From assembly GCF_900101875.1 (NCBI RefSeq), contig NZ_FNAI01000003.1, forward strand, positions 248,001-312,000: 64,000 bases of DNA, in the 5' to 3' direction. Source of the DNA: Mucilaginibacter pineti. GTDB taxonomy: Bacteria; Bacteroidota; Bacteroidia; Sphingobacteriales; Sphingobacteriaceae. The notes below the pieces were generated by a model. That model made no database searches, was not told the DNA's origin, and was given only the letters and a program-made list of their open reading frames with translations. Positions 7,916 to 15,673 of this stretch are shown here, piece after piece; the first letter of the stretch is position 1, and every line of letters starts with the position of its first letter. The position numbers and the translations under genes were made by a program.

Positions 7916-9571
7916 CTATCTTTCGAGCGAGAGGCTGAAGTAAAATACCGATCCTTTGCCCGCCTCGCTCTCTACCCATATCCTGCCTTCATGGCGCATG
8001 ATGATCTCCGCGCAGAGGTACAAACCGATGCCAAAACCGGATATGGAGGTGTTGTTTTTTACGCGGTAATAGCGCTCAAAGAGCCGCCCGGTATCTTCCG
8101 GACTGATTCCCATTCCTTCGTCACTGACACTGAAACGCGCTTCATTTCCTTCACTCACGCAGGCGATTTGTATTGTTGAGCCCGGCTTAGAATATTTAAC
8201 GGCATTGCTAATAAAATTACTGATTATCTGGCCGATCTTATCGCGGTCCGCGTTGACCATTGTCCGTTCAACCGGGTGAAAAATAAAGGTGTGGCTGTTG
8301 TTCATGACAACCGTTTCCGCTTCGGTTTCTTTCACTAAGATGGCCATGTCGAAGGTCTGTCGGTCGATATGGATTTTGCCGGATTCCAGACGGGAAATGT
8401 TTAGGAAGCTGTTGATCATGGTCGTCATTTTTTTAACCTGTTTGACCGACTGATCTAATGCTCCCCTGGTAAAGCTATCGGATGATTGGGTGGCTTTAGA
8501 TTGGAGGACCTGCAAGTAAGAGGTCAGTGAAGTCAGCGGTGTTTTAAGCTCATGGCTGACCATGCCGATAAAATCGCTTTTGCGGATATCATCTTCTTTC
8601 TGTTCCGTCAAATCGGCTATCGTGCCGGAAATATACAAGGGCTCACCGTTTTCGTTATAATAGGCTTTGCCGTTCGATCTTAACCAGCGGGATTTACTGC
8701 CATCCATCGGATCGATCCAGTATTCTTCACAAAAGTCCTGCTTATGCTCCACCGCATAGGCTATTCCTTTCATGACCCTTTCACGGAATTCCTCCCGGAT
8801 CATCGCCGATGACTCGGTCAGTGTTAACTGCTTTCCTGCCGGTACGCCGTGAATGGCACGGGTCTGGTCAGAGATATGCAACTGATCGCTGCCAAAATCT
8901 GCGCGCCAGATTCCCAGTTCCGATGCTTCTATAGCGAGGTTCAGGATATCCTGTGCTTTTTGCAGTTCTTTTTGGCCGGCGAGTATTTCTGTAATCTCAA
9001 ATACAAAAACCATGATGCCGTCGATCTCATCGTTCAGGCCGGTACGCGCTGTATAAATAAAATTAAAATACCGGTCTTCAACAGGGCCGTCATCGGTCCT
9101 GGATAGCGGGATCAATAAGCTGTTTCCTTCAAAGGTTTTCCCGGTTTGGTAAACCTGCTGCAAAATCTCCCATATCGGCTGATCCCTGATCTCGGGAACG
9201 GCGTCCAGCAGTGGTTTACCGATGAGATCCCGGCCGGGGAATAATTGCTGGTAGAGTGGATTAACCAATTCAAAGGTGAGCGCCTCGCCGCCCAGGATAC
9301 AAATGCCGACAGGTGCCTGCATGAAAAAGCTTTTAAGCCGGTCACGTTCCTGCTGGAAAGCGACCCTTGTCAGTTCTTTGCTCTCGCGTTCAGCGACCTG
9401 CCTGGTGTTTTCCAGTACCCAGACAGCTATTTTAGTCACCTTGCCCGCCTTGATTTTGATTGCGGCATAGACAAAAGTAACGAAGATCGTTTCTTCCCGG
9501 CCATGCCGGATGAGCATCAATTCGATTTCACTCGCCTGATAATCTCTGCCGGTTTCTACCACACTGGTCAA
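7916..9571 (-). CDS. PAS-domain histidine kinase, N-terminally truncated
   Basis: Three PAS segments remain: an incomplete one at 1-57, one at about 70-190 (FFMQAPVGICILG) and one at about 200-325, then HisKA with the phospho-acceptor His in GMVSHELKTPLTS and an HATPase domain (NAVKYSK, DEGMGI, GFGIGLYLC). The only start available is a TTG at 9571. The frame stays open to 9661 and encodes the continuation of the first PAS domain with no start codon, ending where the integrase begins. So the 5' part of the kinase gene is missing. The catalytic core is intact. The downstream gene is its likely partner regulator. Confidence 0.85.
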   Translation of the reverse strand: MTSVVETGRDYQASEIELMLIRHGREETIFVTFVYAAIKIKAGKVTKIAVWVLENTRQVAERESKELTRVAFQQERDRLKSFFMQAPVGICILGGEALTFELVNPLYQQLFPGRDLIGKPLLDAVPEIRDQPIWEILQQVYQTGKTFEGNSLLIPLSRTDDGPVEDRYFNFIYTARTGLNDEIDGIMVFVFEITEILAGQKELQKAQDILNLAIEASELGIWRADFGSDQLHISDQTRAIHGVPAGKQLTLTESSAMIREEFRERVMKGIAYAVEHKQDFCEEYWIDPMDGSKSRWLRSNGKAYYNENGEPLYISGTIADLTEQKEDDIRKSDFIGMVSHELKTPLTSLTSYLQVLQSKATQSSDSFTRGALDQSVKQVKKMTTMINSFLNISRLESGKIHIDRQTFDMAILVKETEAETVVMNNSHTFIFHPVERTMVNADRDKIGQIISNFISNAVKYSKPGSTIQIACVSEGNEARFSVSDEGMGISPEDTGRLFERYYRVKNNTSISGFGIGLYLCAEIIMRHEGRIWVESEAGKGSVFYFSLSLER

Positions 9572-9698
9572 CGCGGTCTCATAATCTGACCGTGCTTCGG
9601 CGAAAGCATCCCAATAGAACCTGCCGAATACTTCTTCATAGACGACCGTAAGTGCAAAGATTTATTCGCACCATGAAAAAGCTGACGGTACTTTTAAT

Positions 9699-10961
9699 GT
9701 GAAGTACGTTGTCTATCACAAAGGGGAAAGAAAGTTTATTGATTCCCCTCATTTCGTCTCAAAAAGACAGATAACTAAAGATTTTGAGATCAAGGATAAG
9801 ATGGTTCTCAAATGGCTGGATGACACCCTTGATGACTTCCGTATCCTGATTGGCTCTGTTGGTTACCGGCTGGAATTTTTTACCTGTGAGCAGCTAAGGG
9901 ATTACCTGCAGGACAACAATAAGGATATTGATATTGTCGCTTTCGCCAATGAGCACATCGACTTCCTGAAAAGTGAGCAGCAAAACCGTGAACCCTATTC
10001 AAGGACATTTAGAAACATCAGAAACAGCTTAACCGATTATTTCGGACGCTCGCAGATCTCTATTAACGAGATACACTCAAATATGCTTTATTCCTACGAG
10101 CGATTTTTGAAATCTCCCCGGACACAGATCAGGATCAACCAGTTTGGTAATAAAGTCACTACCCAGGAAAAAGGTTTATCAAAAGGTGGCTTGCATGCTC
10201 ACATGCGGGACCTGCGAACTTTATTCAATGAAGCCAAAAGACGTTACAATAATGACGAACTGGGTATATTCCGTATAAAGCACTATCCTTTTACAAGGTA
10301 TAAAGTCGGTTCACCGCCTGCCAGTAAGTCCAGAAGCTTTGATGTGGAACAGGTTATTATCATTCGTGATACACAAGTTCCTAAAGACAGCAGGATCGAA
10401 CTCGCCAGGGATCTGTTCATGCTGTCATTTTATCTGTGCGGAACCAATGCAGTTGATTTCTATCACGCAACTTCCGCCAACGTGATTAACGGACGTTTTG
10501 AATATAAACGTTCGAAGACCCAGGGACGTAGACAGGACGAGGCTTTTATCAGTATAAAGATTGTTGACGAAGCGAAACCATTGTTAGAAAAATATTTAGG
10601 TAAGCTTAATACACGGTATGGTGCCTATGATTATTTAGATTACGCCTTGTACAAAGGAATGAAAGGTTTGCGGGAAATTACAAACCTTGAGGAGCTTACC
10701 TTATATTGGGCGCGTCACACATTTGGTACCCTGGCTCGAAACGATTGCCGTATGAGCGTGGACGATATTGGTGAAGCGTTGAACCATATAGATAATGGTC
10801 ACTCAACAACTGATATTTATTTGGCAAAAGATTGGGGTATTGTCGACGATGTCCAATTCCAGGTAATTACTTTAATTAAGCATTGTGAACCTAATACTAT
10901 AAAATTTTTCAATCTTAACCCTATCGATTCCCGAAAATCCATGAGAGTTGTTACTGCTTGA
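9699..10961 (+). CDS. Tyrosine recombinase (phage-type integrase), start codon disturbed
   Basis: Bacteroidota-type site-specific integrase of about 420 residues: an N-terminal arm-binding region, a SAM-like core-binding domain (about 105-200), then a catalytic domain with YWARHTFGTLAR (HxxR region) and the catalytic Tyr in DIYLAKDWG. The GTG at 9699 is the first usable start. The same frame is open back to 9642 and encodes about 19 more residues that look like the native N-terminus (VSAKIYSHHEKADGTFN), but the expected ATG is absent: the bases there read ATAG. The gene may be expressed from the GTG in truncated form or be dead. It abuts the truncated kinase. Confidence 0.88.
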   Translation: MKYVVYHKGERKFIDSPHFVSKRQITKDFEIKDKMVLKWLDDTLDDFRILIGSVGYRLEFFTCEQLRDYLQDNNKDIDIVAFANEHIDFLKSEQQNREPYSRTFRNIRNSLTDYFGRSQISINEIHSNMLYSYERFLKSPRTQIRINQFGNKVTTQEKGLSKGGLHAHMRDLRTLFNEAKRRYNNDELGIFRIKHYPFTRYKVGSPPASKSRSFDVEQVIIIRDTQVPKDSRIELARDLFMLSFYLCGTNAVDFYHATSANVINGRFEYKRSKTQGRRQDEAFISIKIVDEAKPLLEKYLGKLNTRYGAYDYLDYALYKGMKGLREITNLEELTLYWARHTFGTLARNDCRMSVDDIGEALNHIDNGHSTTDIYLAKDWGIVDDVQFQVITLIKHCEPNTIKFFNLNPIDSRKSMRVVTA

Positions 10962-10978
10962 TCGTAAACTATTTCTTG

Positions 10979-11026
10979 AACATTATGATTGCTAAATCTA
11001 AACGTCGATTTAGTAATCATAATGTT
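10979..11026. repeat. Long inverted repeat, 20-bp arms with 8-bp spacer
   Basis: Arms at 10979-10998 and 11007-11026 are complementary at 19 of 20 positions, with one G/T wobble. The repeat begins 17 bp after the integrase stop. No T-run follows on either side, so a simple intrinsic terminator is not the best reading. It could be a strong hairpin ending integrase transcription in both directions or a recombinase site of the element. Confidence 0.8.
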
Positions 11027-11029
11027 GGG

Positions 11030-11299
11030 TTAGCTCCACTTTGTTGTCTTGGGATACCGGAATGAAAAAGAAGACTGGCTGGTCAAATAGAAAAAAGTCC
11101 GCAAGCCTGAATCGTAAATTTTCATCAAAACTTGATCGTGACCGATGAATTTATTCCCTGCTAAGGTTTCATAATTTTCAATGTAGCGACTGGTGCTGAG
11201 TTGGTTAGCTATGATATTATCAACAAGGACGAAGTGACTTTTGCCTTGAATTAACTTAAACCGGATATCGAATAAAAGGGGAACAGAGATTGACGAGCA
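11030..11299 (-). pseudogene. Gene remnant of unknown family
   Basis: The minus-strand frame is open for about 89 codons with natural composition (it contains FVLVDNIIANQLSTSRYIEN and GNKFIGHDQVLMKIY) but has no usable upstream start; it ends at the TAA at 11030-11032. I do not recognise the family. It looks like the C-terminal part of a gene whose 5' end was removed, lying between the integrase and the marR gene. Confidence 0.45.
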
Positions 11300-11322
11300 C
11301 TAAATATTCAATTTTAATCGTC

Positions 11323-11330
11323 TATTTTTG
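11323..11330 (+). promoter_or_regulatory. Candidate -7 element for the marR gene
   Basis: TATTTTTG fits the Bacteroidota -7 consensus TAnnTTTG and lies 44 bp before the marR ATG. No TTG is present at the expected 19-21 bp upstream spacing, so this is only a partial promoter match. Confidence 0.4.
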
Positions 11331-11374
11331 CAGCGGTTAATTATCATTATTTTAAAGCAGGTTAAAAAATCAAT

Positions 11375-11812
11375 ATGGTATTAGAAGATGGCAATGCTGA
11401 GAAATTCTTATCCGTCATGTTTAATTTGAATAATGCGATAAAAAGTGAGTCTGAGTATTGCTGCAAGATCTGTGGTAATTTAAACGAAAAAGAGTTATTC
11501 ATTATCGCATTTATCGGGGAAAAAAGGAGTGTCAAAATGAGTGATATAGCTGATTATATACAAGCTCCACTGAGCACATTGACTACCATTGTTGATAAGC
11601 TCGTCACCAATAAATTTCTTTTGCGGTATAATTCTAACGACGACCGGCGTGTCGTTAAAGTCGAACTTGACCGGAAAGGAAAAGCCTCGTATAAGGAATT
11701 TCAAAACAGGAGAGAAATCGTAGCTAAAAAGGTATTAGGCCATTTGACTGAGGTGGAGAAGGTAACACTTATTGCTAATCTCGCTCAACTCGCCAGTTCA
11801 ATCCAGCTTTAA
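11375..11812 (+). CDS. MarR-family transcriptional regulator
   Basis: A 145-residue winged-helix protein. KMSDIADYIQAPLSTLTTIVD is the HTH (about 54-75) and NDDRRVVKVELDRKGK is the wing with the DR motif typical of MarR. A CCKIC cysteine cluster near residue 30, just before the HTH, could sense oxidants or bind metal (inference). It is followed in the same direction by an SDR gene; a perfect 20-bp palindrome lies between the two and is a likely operator. Confidence 0.88.
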   Translation: MVLEDGNAEKFLSVMFNLNNAIKSESEYCCKICGNLNEKELFIIAFIGEKRSVKMSDIADYIQAPLSTLTTIVDKLVTNKFLLRYNSNDDRRVVKVELDRKGKASYKEFQNRREIVAKKVLGHLTEVEKVTLIANLAQLASSIQL

Positions 11813-11877
11813 TTTTTTTTGTTTGTTTATTACGTTAATGGTACTATTTTAATTCCGTAATAACGCAATACTGCGCT

Positions 11878-11897
11878 CATCTTCATTAATGAAGATG
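11878..11897. promoter_or_regulatory. Perfect 20-bp palindrome between marR and SDR genes
   Basis: The sequence CATCTTCATT followed directly by its exact reverse complement, 65 bp after the marR stop and 147 bp before the SDR ATG. The size and symmetry suit a MarR dimer operator controlling the SDR gene. A hairpin terminator for marR is the alternative, but no T-run follows. Confidence 0.55.
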
Positions 11898-12043
11898 GGG
11901 AAGTAAAATAAACCTATTATGTAATCAATGTCATTGTAATTTAATAAACCGATTTGATTTGATAATTTAATTCGATAACCGTACTATTGCATAATCGAAT
12001 TAATAATTCATATTTAGTTAACCACCAAAAAAGACTTGAAAAA

Positions 12044-12976
12044 ATGAACGAAAGTATATTAATCACCGGAGCAAATGCGGGGCTTGGGAAAGAAGCTGCC
12101 CGCCAGTTAGCACTGAAAAAAGAAACAAAAAAAGTGATTCTTTTTTGTAGAAACCAAGTGAAAGCCGAGGCTGCAAAAAAGGATCTTGAGGCCCAAACGG
12201 GAAAAAAGATTTTTGAAATTATAATTGGAGATGTTTCCGATGCCGATTCAGTAAGAAATGCAGTAGGAAAAATAAAGGAACCTGTCGATGCCGTAATTTT
12301 AAACGCTGGTGGAATGGTTGGGAAAACTGCAGAGAACATAACGCGTTCAGGAATGAATCAATTAGCCGCTACTAATATCTTAGGTAATGTCATTTTAGTA
12401 GAGGAATTAATAAAGCACGATAAGTTAAAAAAAACAGTGCTGTTCGTAAGTGCGGAAGCGGTTCCCGGAGTAAAGAGTCTCGGAATGAAACCGGTTACCA
12501 TGGGGACTTCGTCTGTAGATGAGTTTGCCGGCGTTCTTAATGGAACCTATTTTGGAAAAAAGTTCGATGTAACGCAAGCGTATGGATACGTGAAATATGC
12601 AGGAACGATGTGGACTTTAGCAATGGCCAGAAAATATCCTAACCTCAAATTTGTTGTGATGAGTCCTGGGAACACGAAGGGAACCGGGGCACCGGATAGT
12701 TTGCCCGGGCCAATGCGCTTTATGTTGAAATATATTATGATGCCTATTGTATTTCCGTTATTAGGAGACATGGTACATAGTTTAGAAGTAGGTGTAAAAC
12801 GTTTTGTCGATGGCGTTTCGGAAGATCGATATAAAAGCGGCGTTTTTTATGCAAGTAAAGAGGGTAAATTATCAGGGGATGTGGTTGATCAGAGCACTTT
12901 TTATACTGATTTAAAAAACACCTCTTTTCAAGATAACGCCGATATCGCCATTCACCGTTTCATAAACCAGGCTTGA
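12044..12976 (+). CDS. Short-chain dehydrogenase/reductase (retinol-dehydrogenase-like)
   Basis: SDR of 310 residues: TGANAGLGKEAARQL (NAD(P)-binding), GDVSD (adenine-loop Asp), LNAGG, and the catalytic YGYVKYAG region, then MSPGNTKGTG. The ATG at 12044 puts the first beta-strand (ILITGANAG) at the N-terminus as in relatives; the upstream TTG at 11987 would add 19 residues. It ends with a 4-bp overlap onto the next small gene. Likely regulated by the upstream MarR protein. Confidence 0.88.
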   Translation: MNESILITGANAGLGKEAARQLALKKETKKVILFCRNQVKAEAAKKDLEAQTGKKIFEIIIGDVSDADSVRNAVGKIKEPVDAVILNAGGMVGKTAENITRSGMNQLAATNILGNVILVEELIKHDKLKKTVLFVSAEAVPGVKSLGMKPVTMGTSSVDEFAGVLNGTYFGKKFDVTQAYGYVKYAGTMWTLAMARKYPNLKFVVMSPGNTKGTGAPDSLPGPMRFMLKYIMMPIVFPLLGDMVHSLEVGVKRFVDGVSEDRYKSGVFYASKEGKLSGDVVDQSTFYTDLKNTSFQDNADIAIHRFINQA

Positions 12977-13254
12977 AAAATACGTTAAAAAATATTGCCT
13001 ACAACTGCAGGAAAGCGACATGGCTTATCGAGAAAAAACAAATAGACAAATTGACTATCCGCGAGAAATTGGAGCTGAAGGCACACTTGATATGTTGCTC
13101 CGAGTGCCGGATGTTTGAGCAGCAAAGTATTGTGATCAATAAATTGGTCTATAAGCTTTTCCATAAACCGCAGATCACCGGAGGCGTTAAACTTGACGAC
13201 GATTTTAAAAAGAAATTGCAGAATCAAATTATTGAAAAATTGAAAAAAAATTAA
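12973..13254 (+). CDS. Small zinc-finger protein, anti-sigma-like
   Basis: A 93-residue basic protein starting at a TTG that overlaps the SDR stop (TTGA). The segment with Cys near residue 12 and then HLICCSEC (H-x3-C-x2-C) resembles the zinc-binding anti-sigma (zf-HC2) motif, followed by a coil-rich lysine-rich tail. No transmembrane segment is visible, unlike many anti-sigma factors. No sigma factor gene is adjacent. Function is inferred weakly. Confidence 0.55.
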   Translation: MKNTLKNIAYNCRKATWLIEKKQIDKLTIREKLELKAHLICCSECRMFEQQSIVINKLVYKLFHKPQITGGVKLDDDFKKKLQNQIIEKLKKN

Positions 13255-13262
13255 CACGAGAA

Positions 13263-13440
13263 ATTACGCCAAATAAACTTCACAATGGCCTGACCGCGCC
13301 GATGCTGATCCTTTTAGTCATGCATATCGGGAATAACAAAAAGGTTATGGGGAAATTTACCGATGGCAAGTAATCAAACGGCTCGGTGCCATTGCTTTAT
13401 TTTCATGGCCTTAACCGCAATTGCATTGCCTATTTTCAGT
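13263..13440 (+). pseudogene. Nramp metal-ion transporter remnant
   Basis: The plus frame from 13263 encodes NGLTAPMLILLVMHIGNNKK followed by VMGKFTDGK, matching the loop and late transmembrane helices of Nramp/MntH transporters. It meets a TAA at 13371. The expected next helix (SNG, LGAIALF, then MALTAIALPIFSL) continues only after shifts of reading frame. So this is the 3' end of a transporter gene with one stop and at least two frameshifts, and the rest of the gene is absent. Confidence 0.65.
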
Positions 13441-13496
13441 TTAAATAATCATCAGCTTTTTAAACCTTTCTCGTATCGCCATCAGTTTCGGGCTGA

Positions 13497-14183
13497 CTAT
13501 GTTTTCGCAGAAGGGCTTTTAGGATCAGTGCCGTTCTCTAACTTTTTTAGTGCTTCTTCGAAATCATCTTTGATAAAGGCCCATTCTTTTCCTTTTAAAC
13601 AAATTGGATCAAAATCTTCGTCCACCTGTGCAAAATCAGTGAAATTGTTAACGATGCCATTTTCGTCATGTGTCCATTCATAAGTAGCTGCGTGCAGGGC
13701 AATCATCTTATCAATTGTATAACTATCGAGTAATTCATGCAGATCCCAAAAATCTTTTTTCCTACCTCCGCGTGAAATCACATCTGTTTTCATTGCAACG
13801 ATATCATCAATAGTTGCAAGACGGATACCATCGGACTCGACTGCTTCCTGAGTAAATGACTCACTTGCATAGTAGATATCTACTTTCACCGCATTGTCTT
13901 TGTCTTTTCCAATGACATATCCTTTACCAAACACAGGCACACCGCCAAAATCACCGCTTACATAAGGAAAAGTATCTATTAGAAATTCCTCTATTTCATT
14001 ATAGTCGATCTTACCATAATTAGCAGCGTCCGTAAATAGGTCGATATCCACAGACATTCTGTGCCCCAGATAGAGACTTAAAGCCGTTCCACCGACAAGT
14101 CGGTAATCCTTTAAAACATCTGCCTCCATTAAAATAAGCAAGGTCTGCTTAAGGTCTTCCGATACTGTCTCCCAATGTAACAT
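13497..14183 (-). CDS. AbiEii/AbiGii-type nucleotidyltransferase toxin
   Basis: Nucleotidyltransferase of 228 residues: YRLVGGTALSLYLGHRMSVDIDLF holds the GGTALxxxxxHRxSxDIDLF signature of AbiEii-family (MenT-related) toxins, with the two catalytic Asp in DIDLF and a third in VKVDIYY. IATIDD-like text (RLATIDDIVAMKTDVI) and GRRKKD-FWDLHEL are also family marks. Its ATG overlaps the stop of the upstream HTH gene by one base (TGATG), a translational-coupling layout usual for toxin-antitoxin pairs. By family knowledge such toxins modify tRNA 3' ends or other RNA; the target here is unknown. Confidence 0.85.
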   Translation of the reverse strand: MLHWETVSEDLKQTLLILMEADVLKDYRLVGGTALSLYLGHRMSVDIDLFTDAANYGKIDYNEIEEFLIDTFPYVSGDFGGVPVFGKGYVIGKDKDNAVKVDIYYASESFTQEAVESDGIRLATIDDIVAMKTDVISRGGRKKDFWDLHELLDSYTIDKMIALHAATYEWTHDENGIVNNFTDFAQVDEDFDPICLKGKEWAFIKDDFEEALKKLENGTDPKSPSAKT

Positions 14184-14686
14184 CAGCTGTTCTTTTGATG
14201 TGATAATGACGGAGCCGGCATAGGAATACGTTTTTGCGAAAGGGCTTTTTCTACTGCATCAATTCCATAAAAATGCTGGATCTCACTTTTTTCCATTTCG
14301 TTTCCGCGTTCCCAAACCCGCTGGATAACGGCATTCTTTTTTTGATGCCAATCGATTTTTTCAAAATCCGTATCCCAAAAAAGGATTTTACGGATTTTAT
14401 TGGTGTCAGGCTTGTAGTTGCTATTTATTTTTTGCTTGATCAGTTTAGTATTATACATCGCTTGCAGGATGGCCATCGTACTTTCTTCTAAACCAAGTTC
14501 ATGGTCTATCCGAAGTGCAACTTCTGTTGTAATATTCCTTTTGCCTTTCAAGATAGCATTCAGGGTTTGAGCCGGAAGTTTGATTTTCTGGGCGAAAGCT
14601 GATTGCTTTAGTTTTTTCTTCTTCAATTCACGACCCAAAATAGCCCTGGGATCTATACCGCGATATTTCTCTATCCATTGCTCCAT
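14183..14686 (-). CDS. XRE/HigA-like HTH antitoxin of the nucleotidyltransferase pair
   Basis: A 167-residue protein. LGRELKKKKLKQSAFAQKIKLP then LNAILKGKRNITTEVALRI is a lambda-repressor-like HTH with the HigA/XRE pattern. The C-terminal part (LFWDTDFEKIDWHQKKNAVI) is the conserved segment of partners found beside AbiEii-like toxins. I chose the ATG at 14686 over the longer start at 14767, because the 27 extra residues are not family-like and the promoter lies inside them. The protein probably binds the palindrome just upstream to repress its own operon. Confidence 0.8.
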   Translation of the reverse strand: MEQWIEKYRGIDPRAILGRELKKKKLKQSAFAQKIKLPAQTLNAILKGKRNITTEVALRIDHELGLEESTMAILQAMYNTKLIKQKINSNYKPDTNKIRKILFWDTDFEKIDWHQKKNAVIQRVWERGNEMEKSEIQHFYGIDAVEKALSQKRIPMPAPSLSHQKNS

Positions 14687-14689
14687 ACT

Positions 14690-14720
14690 CAAAAATAAAC
14701 AAAACTGTTTATTTTTGCAA
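14690..14720 (-). promoter_or_regulatory. Palindromic promoter-operator of the toxin-antitoxin operon
   Basis: On the minus strand TTG (14718-14720), a 20-bp gap and TATTTTTG (14697-14690) match the Bacteroidota promoter TTG-N19-21-TAnnTTTG exactly. A perfect inverted repeat with 12-bp arms (14690-14701 and 14706-14717, 4-bp spacer) covers the -7 box and the gap. The antitoxin ATG starts only 3 bp after the -7 box, so the transcript should begin at or within a few bases of the start codon. Confidence 0.75.
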
Positions 14721-14896
14721 CTTCTTATTGGTGTTTGTATGAATTTCTTGCTTACAGCTATCTTCATTGCACTTTAACTTTCAATAATAAAAATTGTATC
14801 CAAGAATCCCTGTACTGAAGGCGATCATTCAATAGTTAACATAATGATAATATGAATTTAATGTATTGATAACTTACCTTTGGATAATATAATCCA

Positions 14897-15226
14897 ATGA
14901 AAAAGAGCGAATTAAAATCAAAGGTTAAAGCCGAGACCAAGAAAATCGAAAAAGAGATCGAAACGGGCTTGATAAGTGAACTGAAAACAGTGACTACCAA
15001 GTTGGGTAAAGGCACAACTAAGCTGGCAAAAAAGATCGGAAAAGGCTCGAAGAAACTGGCGAAGAAAATCGCCAAAGAAGTGAAGCCAGTACAACCTGCA
15101 AAACCGGAGAAAATAGAAACTGCTGTTGCTAAACCAGAAAAAGCAAAACCAGTTAGAAAAGCAAAAATCGTTAGTGAAACCAGTCCGGAAAAAATTAAAA
15201 AGAATAAAGATGCAGCTCAGTCATAA
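14897..15226 (+). CDS. Lysine-rich histone-H1-like protein
   Basis: A 109-residue, highly basic low-complexity protein: about one residue in three is Lys, with repeated LAKKIGKGSKK and LAKKIAKEVK units and a PAKPEK/AKPEKAKP tail. This resembles bacterial H1-like (Hc1) nucleoid proteins by composition rather than by a folded domain. It probably binds DNA or RNA. Its 3' end overlaps the next gene by 17 bp in another frame. Confidence 0.65.
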   Translation: MKKSELKSKVKAETKKIEKEIETGLISELKTVTTKLGKGTTKLAKKIGKGSKKLAKKIAKEVKPVQPAKPEKIETAVAKPEKAKPVRKAKIVSETSPEKIKKNKDAAQS

Positions 15227-15407
15227 TCAGCAACAAGTCACCGTAGAACCGATCAGTAAGCCAAATGATACCGAACTGCGGGCCTGGGCAGACCGGTTAA
15301 ACGTAACCAAAGTTCAGTTAAAAGCAGCGATCAACGCTGTTGGTTCTTCTGCGAAAATTGTTGAAGCCTATCTCTACCGAAAACAACAAAGCCGCCAGAG
15401 CAGTTAG
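15210..15407 (+). CDS. DUF3606-like small protein
   Basis: A 65-residue protein starting at the ATG at 15210, inside the end of the H1-like gene. The core LRAWADRLNVTKVQLKAAI then AVGSSAKIVEAYL matches the DUF3606 helix pair (WxxxLNVxxxxLxxAVxxVGxxxxxVxxYL). These proteins are small and often occur beside stress genes. A longer start at 15126 would read through the H1-like gene and is unlikely. Confidence 0.7.
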   Translation: MQLSHNQQQVTVEPISKPNDTELRAWADRLNVTKVQLKAAINAVGSSAKIVEAYLYRKQQSRQSS

Positions 15408-15459
15408 TAAGCCTGCTCGTGTAAAATAATGGCGGAGCTTGGCCAGCTACTACTCGGTG

Positions 15460-15630
15460 CTAAATAATATTGTTGGACCGTCCTTTCTCCTGGTAATATT
15501 TTTCCAGTTCTTTCAACCTGTCTATCTGGCCGGGACGCGGATTAATAAAAGTACGCACTTTTTTAACCAGGGCGAAGGCATCATCATAAGTCAGGCCGGT
15601 GCTGATCAGATTGCAGAAGCAACATGTCTG
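15460..15630 (-). pseudogene. Dual-specificity phosphatase C-terminal remnant
   Basis: The minus frame from a TAA at 15631-15633 down to the TAG at 15460 encodes about 56 residues. It contains STGLTYDDAFALVKKVRTFI then NPRPGQIDRLKELEKYY, which is the end of the DSP/tyrosine-phosphatase domain (GLSxxEAxxxVxxxRxxINPxxxQ). The catalytic HCxxGxxR loop and everything before it are gone and there is no start codon. Confidence 0.6.
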
Positions 15631-15673
15631 TTATTTTGTAAAAATCGGGAATCACATAAATCCTGAATTCCTT

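Noticed and set aside
7824..7979. Longer start for the response regulator
   Set aside because: It overlaps the kinase gene and adds residues absent from receiver domains.
8849..9106. Plus-strand frame inside the kinase gene
   Set aside because: Shadow; the minus strand has PAS and kinase motifs here.
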